DNA of 64,000 nucleotides from an uncultured Pelagibacteraceae bacterium (GTDB lineage Bacteria; Pseudomonadota; Alphaproteobacteria; Pelagibacterales; Pelagibacteraceae): positions 62,001-126,000 of the forward strand of contig CABYCN010000001.1 in assembly GCA_902517455.1 (NCBI GenBank). The letters run 5' to 3'. The notes beneath the pieces were generated by a model that had not been told where the DNA came from, made no database searches, and was given only the letters and a program-made list of their open reading frames with translations. Position numbers and translations under genes: made by a program. Positions 29,728 through 37,246 of this stretch are shown here, in pieces (within the stretch, counting starts at the first letter, position 1; every line of letters starts with the position of its first letter).

Positions 29728-30585
29728 TTATTTTATTTTATTAAGAAAAAAGACAGAAGAAATGACGATTATACCACCCAATATGAACAATAAAGTGGGC
29801 ACCTCATCAAAAATAACATATGAAAGGATTATTCCAAAGATTGGGAATAAAGAATAAAAGGGAAAAATTTTTCCAACTGTATAAAATTTATATAAGTAAA
29901 ACATTAACAAATGAGCTCCTAAAGAAACAACAATTGCTTGGTAAAAAATTAAAATCCAAGAATCAGATGTAATTAAACTAATATTTAAAAGTGTGTTTCC
30001 TTCTATAAAGAAGGAGATGAAGAGTAAAATTATAAAACCAAACAAGCCACAAAACACATTTAATACACTAATATCTAAACCTCTTAATTCTCTTGAATAA
30101 ACTTGTGCTAAACCAAAAGATAGTGCCATCAAACTGGCAAAAAATAATCCTAAAAAATTATTCATTAAATTTGGATCAAAAAAGATTATAAAAATTCCAA
30201 TAAAAGCGCTTAAAATAAGTAACCATTTTTTGTAAGTTATATTTTCTTTTAGCATTATCGAGCTTGCAAGAATTCCAAACGGAATAGCAAGTTGTGAACC
30301 TAAAATAATAGGGGATATAATCGTTGAATGGTAAAGAGATAGATTCATAAAAACATAAACTAAAACACCCATGTAAATAGAAAAAGTTATTAAAGATTTT
30401 AAATATTTTTTTTTTGGAATTTTAAATTTCCAAAAAGGAATTAGTATTATAAATACCAGAGCCATTCTTAATGATGCCATTAAAATGGGTGGAACTGAAT
30501 TATTAAGAGCTAATTTTGCTACAGGAAAAGCGCTGCCATGAGCTATCATGATAAAGATTAAAATTAGAAAATGTTTAATTGGCAA
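29728..30585 (-). CDS. DMT/EamA-family transporter
   Basis: A 285-residue inner-membrane protein of ten segments in two EamA repeats. MIAHGSAFPVAKLALNNSVPPILMASLRM is the N-terminal repeat motif. Substrate unknown. It lies 11 bases after the terC-like gene on the same strand and probably forms the end of the pxpA transcript. The DMT transporter at 34699 has the matching place on the other side of the divergent pxp genes. Confidence 0.88.
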   Translation of the reverse strand: MPIKHFLILIFIMIAHGSAFPVAKLALNNSVPPILMASLRMALVFIILIPFWKFKIPKKKYLKSLITFSIYMGVLVYVFMNLSLYHSTIISPIILGSQLAIPFGILASSIMLKENITYKKWLLILSAFIGIFIIFFDPNLMNNFLGLFFASLMALSFGLAQVYSRELRGLDISVLNVFCGLFGFIILLFISFFIEGNTLLNISLITSDSWILIFYQAIVVSLGAHLLMFYLYKFYTVGKIFPFYSLFPIFGIILSYVIFDEVPTLLFILGGIIVISSVFFLNKIK

Positions 30586-30596
30586 CTTAAAAAAAA

Positions 30597-31208
30597 TTAA
30601 AAATACTTTTTAAATGTTTCATTAATAGACAATACTCCGTAATCATTTAGCCCACCGATTACTAATTGCAATGCTACAAGTAAGATGAAACCTAGTCCTA
30701 TGTATGCAATCCATAAATGTTTTTGAATATAGTTTGCAAGATAAGTTGCTAGTGCACCTGTTAAAATAACTGATAGAACTAATCCAAAAATCATAAATCC
30801 AAAATTTCCTTTGGATGCACCGACAACACCTATTACGTTATCGAAACTAATCGTTATGTCAGCAAAAAGAACCTTGTATATACTTTGGATAAAAGACGGT
30901 TCTTTTGATTTTTTTGTAGGTGACTTAATTTTTTTTACTTCGAATAAGTCTTTTCTTAAGTCATTTACAATCCATATTAATAACAAACCACCTATAATTT
31001 TTATCCAATAAAATTGAAATAAATAAGTCGCAAATAACGCAAATATAATTTTAAAAATTAATGCACCTACAACTCCCCAAAAAATAATTAATTTTCTATT
31101 TTTAGGTACAAAATTTGCTGCGATTAAACCAATAATAATTGCATTATCTGCTGCAAGGATAATATCAATAAAAATAATTTGTAATAATATTAATGCTTCT
31201 TCAATCAA
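30597..31208 (-). CDS. TerC-family integral membrane protein
   Basis: A 203-residue protein with seven or so membrane segments. It carries both family marks: DIILAADNAIIIG near the N-terminus and FADITISFDNVIGV in the second half, acidic motifs (DN) buried in the membrane that suit metal ion binding. TerC/YjbE relatives are linked with manganese export and metallation of exported proteins. The exact ion is not evident here. Confidence 0.87.
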   Translation of the reverse strand: MIEEALILLQIIFIDIILAADNAIIIGLIAANFVPKNRKLIIFWGVVGALIFKIIFALFATYLFQFYWIKIIGGLLLIWIVNDLRKDLFEVKKIKSPTKKSKEPSFIQSIYKVLFADITISFDNVIGVVGASKGNFGFMIFGLVLSVILTGALATYLANYIQKHLWIAYIGLGFILLVALQLVIGGLNDYGVLSINETFKKYF

Positions 31209-31257
31209 AGTGACTATGTATAGTAAATTATAAGAACAATTTCAAATTAAAGTTATA

Positions 31258-31776
31258 TCAATTCTTTTCTAAAAGATTTTTAAGTTTTGTATATTCTTGA
31301 CAATTACATATACTTAAAGCTTCTAATCTTTCTTTAGCTAGGTTTATTCTTTTTGTTTCAAGGTAAAGTTCACCCAATCCTTGGTTTATAGTAGGATTTT
31401 TTGGATCTAATACTAAAGCTTGTTGATAATAAATTTCTGACATCATTAAATCACCAATTATATTGTATGTAAAACCAAGATAGTTAAGTATTTCAACATT
31501 CTCTGGATATTCCTTATGGGCTAAAACAAAGTAACCTAAAGCTTTTTCAAATTTTTTATCTGATTTTTTGATTTTATTTTTTTTTTTTAACTTAATGGCT
31601 TGTTTTAAAAAATCTTTACCTTTTTTTAAATTACTATTTGTGGCATTCAAAAAAGAATGATCTTCAGCTCCTCCTTTACCCTCGAATGTTCCACTTTTTT
31701 TTTCCGCTGAATAAGATTTCGTAGAAATTATTGAGATACATAAAAAAATGAAAAATAAAAGCTTATTAATTTTCAT
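31258..31776 (-). CDS. Exported TPR protein (paralogue of 31798-32289)
   Basis: A 172-residue protein with signal peptide MKINKLLFFIFLCISIISTKSYSA. The mature part has about three tetratricopeptide repeats: FEKALGYFVLAHKEYPENVEILNYLG, then the segment with MMSEIYYQQALVLDPKNPTINQGLG, then LYLETKRINLAKERLEAL. It ends with CNCQEYTKLKNLLEK. It is clearly related to the next upstream gene and should be periplasmic, binding a protein partner. Function not known. Confidence 0.8.
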   Translation of the reverse strand: MKINKLLFFIFLCISIISTKSYSAEKKSGTFEGKGGAEDHSFLNATNSNLKKGKDFLKQAIKLKKKNKIKKSDKKFEKALGYFVLAHKEYPENVEILNYLGFTYNIIGDLMMSEIYYQQALVLDPKNPTINQGLGELYLETKRINLAKERLEALSICNCQEYTKLKNLLEKN

Positions 31777-31797
31777 TTGAAAATTATAATATTTAAT

Positions 31798-32289
31798 TTA
31801 ATACTTTGAAGCCTTATTTCCCTCGATTACATCTTTTAATTCTTCATATTCTTCACAATTACAACCTTTTAAAACTTCAAGTCTTTCTTTAGCCAAAGAA
31901 AGCCTATTAGTGGCGACATAAAGTTCTCCTAAATATTCATTTATACCATTATGTTTAGGATCAATAGCAAGACCTTGAAGATAGTATTTTTCACCATTTG
32001 AAAAATCTCCAAGTTTTCTAGTAGTAAAACCCAGATAATTGAGTGTATCTGCACTATTTGGTTTTTCAATGTTTGATTTTATCAGAAGATCTAAAGCTTT
32101 TTCATAACTTTTATTGGCTTTTTTATCGTTACCTTTTTTTTCATATTTTTTTGCTGATTTTATATGTGACACTGCTTTATCGTAGTTGGATTCTGATTGA
32201 TTAGAGTCACTACTGCTTGATCCTGCAGTAAAACCATTAACAGTTAAAAAAAGTGATATGATCCACGTTAAAAATATTTTTTTAATCAT
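31798..32289 (-). CDS. Exported TPR protein (paralogue of 31258-31776)
   Basis: A 163-residue protein with signal peptide MIKKIFLTWIISLFLTVNGFTA, then a polar linker SSSSDSNQSESNYDKA and three TPR units ending LYVATNRLSLAKERLEVLKGCNCEEYEELKD. The tail C-N-C-x-E-Y is shared with the following gene, marking a tandem duplication that has since diverged. Its start shares one base with the pxpA stop (TAATG), so it is translated together with pxpA. A link with 5-oxoproline metabolism is only positional. Confidence 0.8.
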   Translation of the reverse strand: MIKKIFLTWIISLFLTVNGFTAGSSSSDSNQSESNYDKAVSHIKSAKKYEKKGNDKKANKSYEKALDLLIKSNIEKPNSADTLNYLGFTTRKLGDFSNGEKYYLQGLAIDPKHNGINEYLGELYVATNRLSLAKERLEVLKGCNCEEYEELKDVIEGNKASKY

Positions 32290-33062
32290 TAAATAAATTT
32301 CTCCATTTCGTTTAAAGGTTTTAATTTAAGCTTATTTTCTAAAAGATTATTTCTAATACACTTAGCTGTTTCTAATGAGCTTAAATTATCACCATGTATA
32401 CATATAGAGTCAATTTCACAAGGTATCTGTTTTCCACTGTGACAATTAATAGCCTGATTTTTAACCATTTTTAAGACATGTTTTTTAGCTTCTTCAGGAT
32501 TAGTTATCAATGCATTTGATTTTTTGCGGGAAACTAAATTACCATCATCCTCGTAATTTCTATCTGCAAAAATTTCACACGCAATTTTCATGTTGAGTTT
32601 TTTTGCTGCTTTTTCCATTTTTGAACCAGTTGGAACAAGGTAAATTAAATCTTTATCAATATCATTTATTATTTTTGCTAAAATTTTTGAAAGCTCAATA
32701 TCCTCACAAGCCATATTATTTAATGCACCATGAGGCTTTATATGGGTAACTTTATCTTTATGATCTGAAGCTATTTTTTGAAGTATCTCATATTGGTCAA
32801 CGACAAGTTTCTTAATTTCAGTTGACGTTAGGTTTATTCTTTTTCTTCCAAAATTTTCTGGATCATTAAAAGACGGATGCGCACCAATACTAACTCCATT
32901 TTTTTTTGAAATCTTTACAACTTGATACATTGTTTCTTTATCACCTGCGTGATATCCACATGCGATATTAGCTGAATTTACTATCTCTAGTAGTTCTGGA
33001 TCGTTTTTATTAGAGTGATGTTTCGACTTTTCACCTAAATCGCAGTTGATATTAATTTCCAT
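32289..33062 (-). CDS. pxpA: 5-Oxoprolinase subunit PxpA (LamB/YcsF family)
   Basis: With PxpB and PxpC it hydrolyses 5-oxoproline (pyroglutamate) to glutamate at the cost of ATP. The 257 residues open with MEININCDLGE and contain NIACGYHAGD, GAHPSFNDPENFGR and HIKPHGALNNMAC, all family marks. I start at ATG 33062 because that gives the standard N-terminus; the same frame stays open to 33227 but that extension overlaps pxpB on the other strand and has no family similarity. Transcribed away from pxpBC, with a 28-base gap. Confidence 0.95.
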   Translation of the reverse strand: MEININCDLGEKSKHHSNKNDPELLEIVNSANIACGYHAGDKETMYQVVKISKKNGVSIGAHPSFNDPENFGRKRINLTSTEIKKLVVDQYEILQKIASDHKDKVTHIKPHGALNNMACEDIELSKILAKIINDIDKDLIYLVPTGSKMEKAAKKLNMKIACEIFADRNYEDDGNLVSRKKSNALITNPEEAKKHVLKMVKNQAINCHSGKQIPCEIDSICIHGDNLSSLETAKCIRNNLLENKLKLKPLNEMEKFI

Positions 33063-33090
33063 AGTTTTAATAGTTGAAGTATAACATGAC
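33063..33090. promoter_or_regulatory. Divergent pxpA/pxpB promoter region
   Basis: Only 28 bases separate the two start codons. On the plus strand TATAAC at 33080-33085 ends 5 bases before the pxpB ATG. On the minus strand TATACT (33083-33078) or TATTAA (33072-33067) lies before the pxpA ATG. Both transcripts must therefore have very short or no leaders, and the two promoters overlap. No -35 match is clear. Confidence 0.45.
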
Positions 33091-33765
33091 ATGATAAAAA
33101 ATATATCAAATCTTGGTGACGCAGCTTTGTATTGTGACTTTGGTGAAGATGTAAATAAAGAAGTAAATTCTAACGTAATTAAATATTTTAAAAATATAAA
33201 AGAAAAAAATTTTAAAGGAATTATCAATTTAACACCTTCTTACAATAAGTTAATTATTTCATTTGATTTAAAAAAAGTTAATTTTAAAGAAGTTAAAAAG
33301 ATTATTGAAAATTTAGATATTAATGAGTTTAAATCTGAATCTTCAAAAAAGATTGAAATACCAGTTTGTTGCGCAGACTTTTTTTCATTAGATATTAAAA
33401 GATTAGAAAAAAAACTATTCTTGAAGAAAGATAAAATTTATGAAAACTTTTTTAATAAAGAATATTTTTGTTATATGACAGGTTTTATTGCTGGAATGCC
33501 ATTTTTAGGTGATCTTGATAAAAGTATGAGAATTAATAGGTTAGAAACTCCAAGAGTTAAAGTTCCTAAGGGGTCTGTGGGTTTAACTGAACAATTTGCT
33601 AACATTTACACTTTTGAAAGCCCAGGAGGGTGGAATATAATTGGAAATACTCCAATAGAAGTTTTTAACAGTTCAAAAATAGATAACCCAAATTTAATTT
33701 CACCAGGAGATTTAGTAACTTTTAAACAAATCTCTCTCACCGATCACAAAAATTATAATGAATAA
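33091..33765 (+). CDS. pxpB: 5-Oxoprolinase subunit PxpB (KipI family)
   Basis: A 224-residue allophanate hydrolase subunit 1-like protein. Begins ISNLGDAALYCDFGEDVNKEV; IEIPVCCADFFSLD and MTGFIAGMPFLGDLDKSMRINRLETPR are the characteristic blocks of KipI/PxpB. Works in a complex with PxpC, which follows with an 8-base overlap. The acidic residue and the Phe-Ala-Gly type block are intact, so I expect it to be active. Confidence 0.93.
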   Translation: MIKNISNLGDAALYCDFGEDVNKEVNSNVIKYFKNIKEKNFKGIINLTPSYNKLIISFDLKKVNFKEVKKIIENLDINEFKSESSKKIEIPVCCADFFSLDIKRLEKKLFLKKDKIYENFFNKEYFCYMTGFIAGMPFLGDLDKSMRINRLETPRVKVPKGSVGLTEQFANIYTFESPGGWNIIGNTPIEVFNSSKIDNPNLISPGDLVTFKQISLTDHKNYNE

Positions 33766-34702
33766 CTGTTTTGATATAATAAGAGCAGGAACTAATACCA
33801 CATTTCAAGACAATGGAAGAAATAATCTTAATCATATTGGTATACCATCCAGTGGAGTAATGGATAAAAGGAATTATGTTTTAGCTAACAGTTTAGTCGG
33901 TAATAAAATTGATTTCCCGGTTATTGAGTTTGCTTACCAAGGACCTTTAGTAAGATATAGAGGAAAAAAAATTAATTTTGTTATTACTGGAGATGTAATG
34001 TTTAAAATAATTAAAAAAGATTATGAAATTAACGGTAACTGTTATGAAACTTACAATATTGAGGATGGAGATCAAATAGATATTATTTCAACTAACAAAT
34101 CTGTATACGGTTATTTTGCAATTAGCGGTGAATTCAATTTAAATTTTCAATGGGGAAGTTGTTCAATAAATACAACGGCTAAAATAGGTTCAAATAAGGG
34201 AAAAAAGCTACAAGACTCTCAAAAAATTGAGATAATAAATATTAACTCAATTCAAATTCAAAAAAAATTAAATTACGTTAATACGAGACTGGAAAAAATC
34301 AGGGTTATCAAAGGAACAAACTTTAATTATTTTTCAAATGAAGGGAAAAAGATTTTTTTTGAAAAAGAATTTATTATTTCAAAACTATCAGATCGTATGG
34401 GAATGCGATTAGAGGGGCCAAATATTGAAAATATTGTTGAGACCAATATTAGATCAGAGGGTTTGATAAAAGGAGTAATTCAAGTAACTGCAGACGGTAA
34501 TCCAATAATTATGTTATCAGATTACGGAACAATAGGAGGTTATCCAAAAATTGGAGTTGTAATAAGTGCAGATTACGACAAATTGGTTCAACTATCGCCT
34601 GGTTCAAAATGTAAATTTCAAGAAATTGAATTAGTAGATGCAGAAAATTTGTTTAAGTTATATGAAATTGAAACGAATAATCTAATTTCACAAACGAGAT
34701 GA
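33758..34702 (+). CDS. pxpC: 5-Oxoprolinase subunit PxpC (KipA family)
   Basis: A 314-residue allophanate hydrolase subunit 2-like protein. Family blocks are visible: TTFQDNGRNNLNHIGIPSSGVMD near the start, SDRMGMRLEGPNI, and DGNPIIMLSDYGTIGGYPKIG near the end. Together with PxpA and PxpB it forms the ATP-dependent 5-oxoprolinase. The stop overlaps the ATG of the next transporter gene (ATGA). Confidence 0.93.
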   Translation: MNNCFDIIRAGTNTTFQDNGRNNLNHIGIPSSGVMDKRNYVLANSLVGNKIDFPVIEFAYQGPLVRYRGKKINFVITGDVMFKIIKKDYEINGNCYETYNIEDGDQIDIISTNKSVYGYFAISGEFNLNFQWGSCSINTTAKIGSNKGKKLQDSQKIEIININSIQIQKKLNYVNTRLEKIRVIKGTNFNYFSNEGKKIFFEKEFIISKLSDRMGMRLEGPNIENIVETNIRSEGLIKGVIQVTADGNPIIMLSDYGTIGGYPKIGVVISADYDKLVQLSPGSKCKFQEIELVDAENLFKLYEIETNNLISQTR

Positions 34703-35577
34703 ATATAGTTAGAAACTTACCTGGACCTTTATTAATTTTTTTGGGAGCTTTAAGTTTAAGTTTTGGTGGATTAATCGTAAAATCTTTTGAAGGAGCTACG
34801 TTATGGCAAATTTTATTTTGGCGTTCATTTTTTTTTACTTTAACTGTTTTAGCTTTCTTAATAATTAGTTACAGGAAAGAAACTTTAAATTCTTTTTATA
34901 ATTCTGGATTACCAGGATTTTTTGGTGGAATAGTATTATCTTTTGGTTTTTGTGGTTATGTTTTTGCTATGTATAACACAACAGTCGCAAACACAAATTT
35001 CATAATATCACTTCAAATATTGTTTCTTGCAGTGTTTGGATACATCTTTTTAAAGGAAAAAATCAATACTCTAACTATAACATCAATCATATTAGCAATA
35101 AGTGGAGTTTTATTAATGGTTGGCAATTCGTTGACTCCTGGAGAGTTATCTGGAAATTTAGCTGCATTTTCAATGCCAATTTGTTTTGCTGTTTTAATTA
35201 TGATTGTAAGAAAATATCCAACAGTAGATATGATTCCTGCACAATTTGTAGCAGGAATTTGCTCTTGTTTAATAGGATTTATTCTTTCAACAAAAATTAT
35301 GATTTCTCCTCATGATATTTTTTTAGGATTTTTGGCCGGTTTTTTTCAAATTGGTTTCGGATTTATTTTTATCACTATTGGTGCCAGAACCACACCTTCA
35401 GCAGTGGTTGGAATAATAATGTTATCCGAATCTGTGTTGGGCCCATTTTGGGCTTTTATGTTTGTAGGTGAAAGGCCGTCAATATTTGGTTTAATTGGTG
35501 GTGCGATAATACTCTTCGCAGTATTGCTTCAATTTTATGCCCTTTTAACAAAGAGTAAAAAAAGTGTTTCTCATTGA
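34699..35577 (+). CDS. DMT/EamA-family transporter
   Basis: A 292-residue protein of ten membrane segments in two EamA repeats (first: GALSLSFGGLIVKSFEGATLWQILFWRS; second: AAFSMPICFAVLIMIVRKY). It overlaps the pxpC stop by 4 bases and so belongs to the pxpBC operon. Transport of 5-oxoproline, glutamate or a peptide relative would fit, but the family does not reveal it. The stop codon lies inside the -35 box of the gcv promoter. Confidence 0.9.
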   Translation: MNIVRNLPGPLLIFLGALSLSFGGLIVKSFEGATLWQILFWRSFFFTLTVLAFLIISYRKETLNSFYNSGLPGFFGGIVLSFGFCGYVFAMYNTTVANTNFIISLQILFLAVFGYIFLKEKINTLTITSIILAISGVLLMVGNSLTPGELSGNLAAFSMPICFAVLIMIVRKYPTVDMIPAQFVAGICSCLIGFILSTKIMISPHDIFLGFLAGFFQIGFGFIFITIGARTTPSAVVGIIMLSESVLGPFWAFMFVGERPSIFGLIGGAIILFAVLLQFYALLTKSKKSVSH

Positions 35578-35602
35578 CATTTATAGTCACTTGTAAGATT
35601 AT
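35574..35602 (+). promoter_or_regulatory. Promoter of the glycine riboswitch and gcv operon
   Basis: TTGACA at 35574-35579 is a perfect -35, followed after 17 bases by GATTAT at 35597-35602 (four of six matches to TATAAT). Transcription would start near 35609, just before the first conserved base of the riboswitch at 35611. The fit of spacing and of predicted start with the riboswitch edge supports it. Confidence 0.6.
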
Positions 35603-35608
35603 CACTTT

Positions 35609-35767
35609 ACGGGAGAGACTACATAATATCGTAGCGCCGAAGGAGCAACCACCCGGGAATCTCTCAGGCAAAAAGGACCGTAACGTATTAACTCTGGAAA
35701 GAGATTAAGTTCTCGCCGAAGGAGCAAAACTCTCAGGCAAATATACAGATGGGTAGAATGAGTTAAT
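35609..35767 (+). ncRNA. Tandem glycine riboswitch
   Basis: Two aptamers in a row. The first (35611 to about 35680) has GGGAGAGAC, GCGCCGAAGGAGCAA, and CTCTCAGGCAAAAAGGACCG. The second (about 35687-35767) has CTCTGGAAAGAGA, CGCCGAAGGAGCAAA and CTCTCAGGCAAATATACAGA. Closing stem P1 of the second aptamer is perfect over 8 bases: ATTAACTC (35687-35694) with GAGTTAAT (35760-35767). The gcvT start follows 6 bases later, and no terminator hairpin with T run lies between, so control is probably at translation start rather than at transcription. Glycine should turn the glycine cleavage operon on. Glycine riboswitches are known in SAR11. Confidence 0.96.
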
Positions 35768-35773
35768 ATGTAA

Positions 35774-36865
35774 ATGAAAGAAACATCTTTAATAAACCTT
35801 CATAAATCAAATGGAGCAAAGCTTGTTGAGTTTGCAGGATATAACATGCCTATCCAATATCCAGATGGAATTCTCAAAGAGCATAGGTTTACTAGGACAA
35901 AAAGTGGTATTTTCGATGTTTCACACATGGGTCAATTATTTATTTACGGAGACGATATATTAACAAAAGATCTTGAAAAAATTTTTCCTATAGATCTACA
36001 AAATTTAAAGATAAATCAAAGCAAGTACTCATTTTTAATGAATGAAAATGGAGGGATTTTTGATGATCTAATCATAACCAAGATTAGTAAAGGCTATATG
36101 ATTATTTTGAATGCCGCTTGTAAAATTAATGATTATAAAATTCTAAAAGAAAAATTAAATGACAGCTATAAATTAGAACTTAAAGAAAACCTTTCTTTAA
36201 TTGCCTTACAGGGACCAGGAGCCAAAAATATACTTGGAAAAATTATACCAGAAACTACTAATCTAAAATTTATGCATGGAGGAGATTTCAATTACAATAA
36301 TTTTAATCTTTATGTCACTAGATCTGGGTATACTGGGGAAGATGGATTCGAGATTTCAATTCCCAATGAAATAGCAGAGAATTTTACAAAAATTTTGCTT
36401 ATAAATGGATCAAAATTAATTGGTTTAGGTGCAAGAGATACGTTACGTTTAGAGGCCGGGCTTTGCTTATACGGAAATGACTTAGATACAGAAACTACTC
36501 CTATAGAAGCTAATCTAAAGTGGGCGATATCAAAAAAAAGAATTGATGATCAATATCCAGGATCAGAGGTAATTAAAAAACAATTTTTTTCTGGAGTAAA
36601 AAAATTAAGAGTTGGGATAAAGCCAGATACCAAAGTTATCGCTCGAGCTAATACAAAAATATATAATGATGATAATAAAGAAATTGGAAAAATTACTAGT
36701 GGAACTTTTGGACCAAGTGTAGAATATCCAATATCTATGGGTTATATAGACAATAATTATTCGTCAATAGACACAAAAATATTTTTAGAAATTAGAGGGA
36801 AAAAGATTGCCGCAAATGTCTGTAAGTTACCTTTTTATCAAAAAAACTATTTAAAGGAGATTTAA
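35774..36865 (+). CDS. gcvT: Glycine cleavage system T protein (aminomethyltransferase)
   Basis: Transfers the methylene group from the aminomethyl-lipoyl H protein to tetrahydrofolate, releasing ammonia. The 363 residues include MPIQYPDGILKEHRFTR, GIFDVSHMGQ, YTGEDGFEIS and RLEAGLCLYG, all standard GcvT blocks around the folate site. The start at 35774 is the second of two close ATGs; the first (35768) is followed at once by TAA. gcvH starts right after the stop. Confidence 0.96.
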   Translation: MKETSLINLHKSNGAKLVEFAGYNMPIQYPDGILKEHRFTRTKSGIFDVSHMGQLFIYGDDILTKDLEKIFPIDLQNLKINQSKYSFLMNENGGIFDDLIITKISKGYMIILNAACKINDYKILKEKLNDSYKLELKENLSLIALQGPGAKNILGKIIPETTNLKFMHGGDFNYNNFNLYVTRSGYTGEDGFEISIPNEIAENFTKILLINGSKLIGLGARDTLRLEAGLCLYGNDLDTETTPIEANLKWAISKKRIDDQYPGSEVIKKQFFSGVKKLRVGIKPDTKVIARANTKIYNDDNKEIGKITSGTFGPSVEYPISMGYIDNNYSSIDTKIFLEIRGKKIAANVCKLPFYQKNYLKEI

Positions 36866-37246
36866 ATGTCTGAAATAAAATTTTCAAAAGAACACGAGTG
36901 GATTAAACTTGAGGGAGAGGTTGCAACTATAGGAATAACAAAGCATGCAACAGAAATGTTAGGTGATATTGTATTTGCTGAACTTCCCGAAAAAGGTTCA
37001 AAAATAGAAAAAGATGGTACAGCTGGGGTAGTTGAGTCAACAAAAGCAGCAAGTGATGTTTATACTCCTCTAAGTGGGGAGGTTATTGATACTAATCAAA
37101 AAATTGTGGATGATCCTGCAAAAATAAATGAAGATCCAGAAGACACAGCATGGTTTTTTAAATTAAAATTAAAAGATAAATCTGAGATGGATAGTTTAAT
37201 GAATAAAGAGGAATATGATAAATTTGCAAAAGAAAGTAATAGTTAA
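36866..37246 (+). CDS. gcvH: Glycine cleavage system H protein
   Basis: Carrier protein of 126 residues that shuttles the aminomethyl group between P, T and L proteins. The lipoylation site is K60 in [18 protein letters not shown]-terminal [21 protein letters not shown] and the C-terminal GWF-like AWFFKLKL are typical. A GGAGAT site lies just before its ATG. No spacer to the next gene. Confidence 0.97.
   Translation: MSEIKFSKEHEWIKLEGEVATIGITKHATEMLGDIVFAELPEKGSKIEKDGTAGVVESTKAASDVYTPLSGEVIDTNQKIVDDPAKINEDPEDTAWFFKLKLKDKSEMDSLMNKEEYDKFAKESNS

Noticed and set aside
33063..33227. N-terminal extension of pxpA by 55 codons
   Set aside because: It overlaps pxpB on the other strand, has no similarity to PxpA proteins, and the ATG at 33062 gives the standard MEININCDLGE start.
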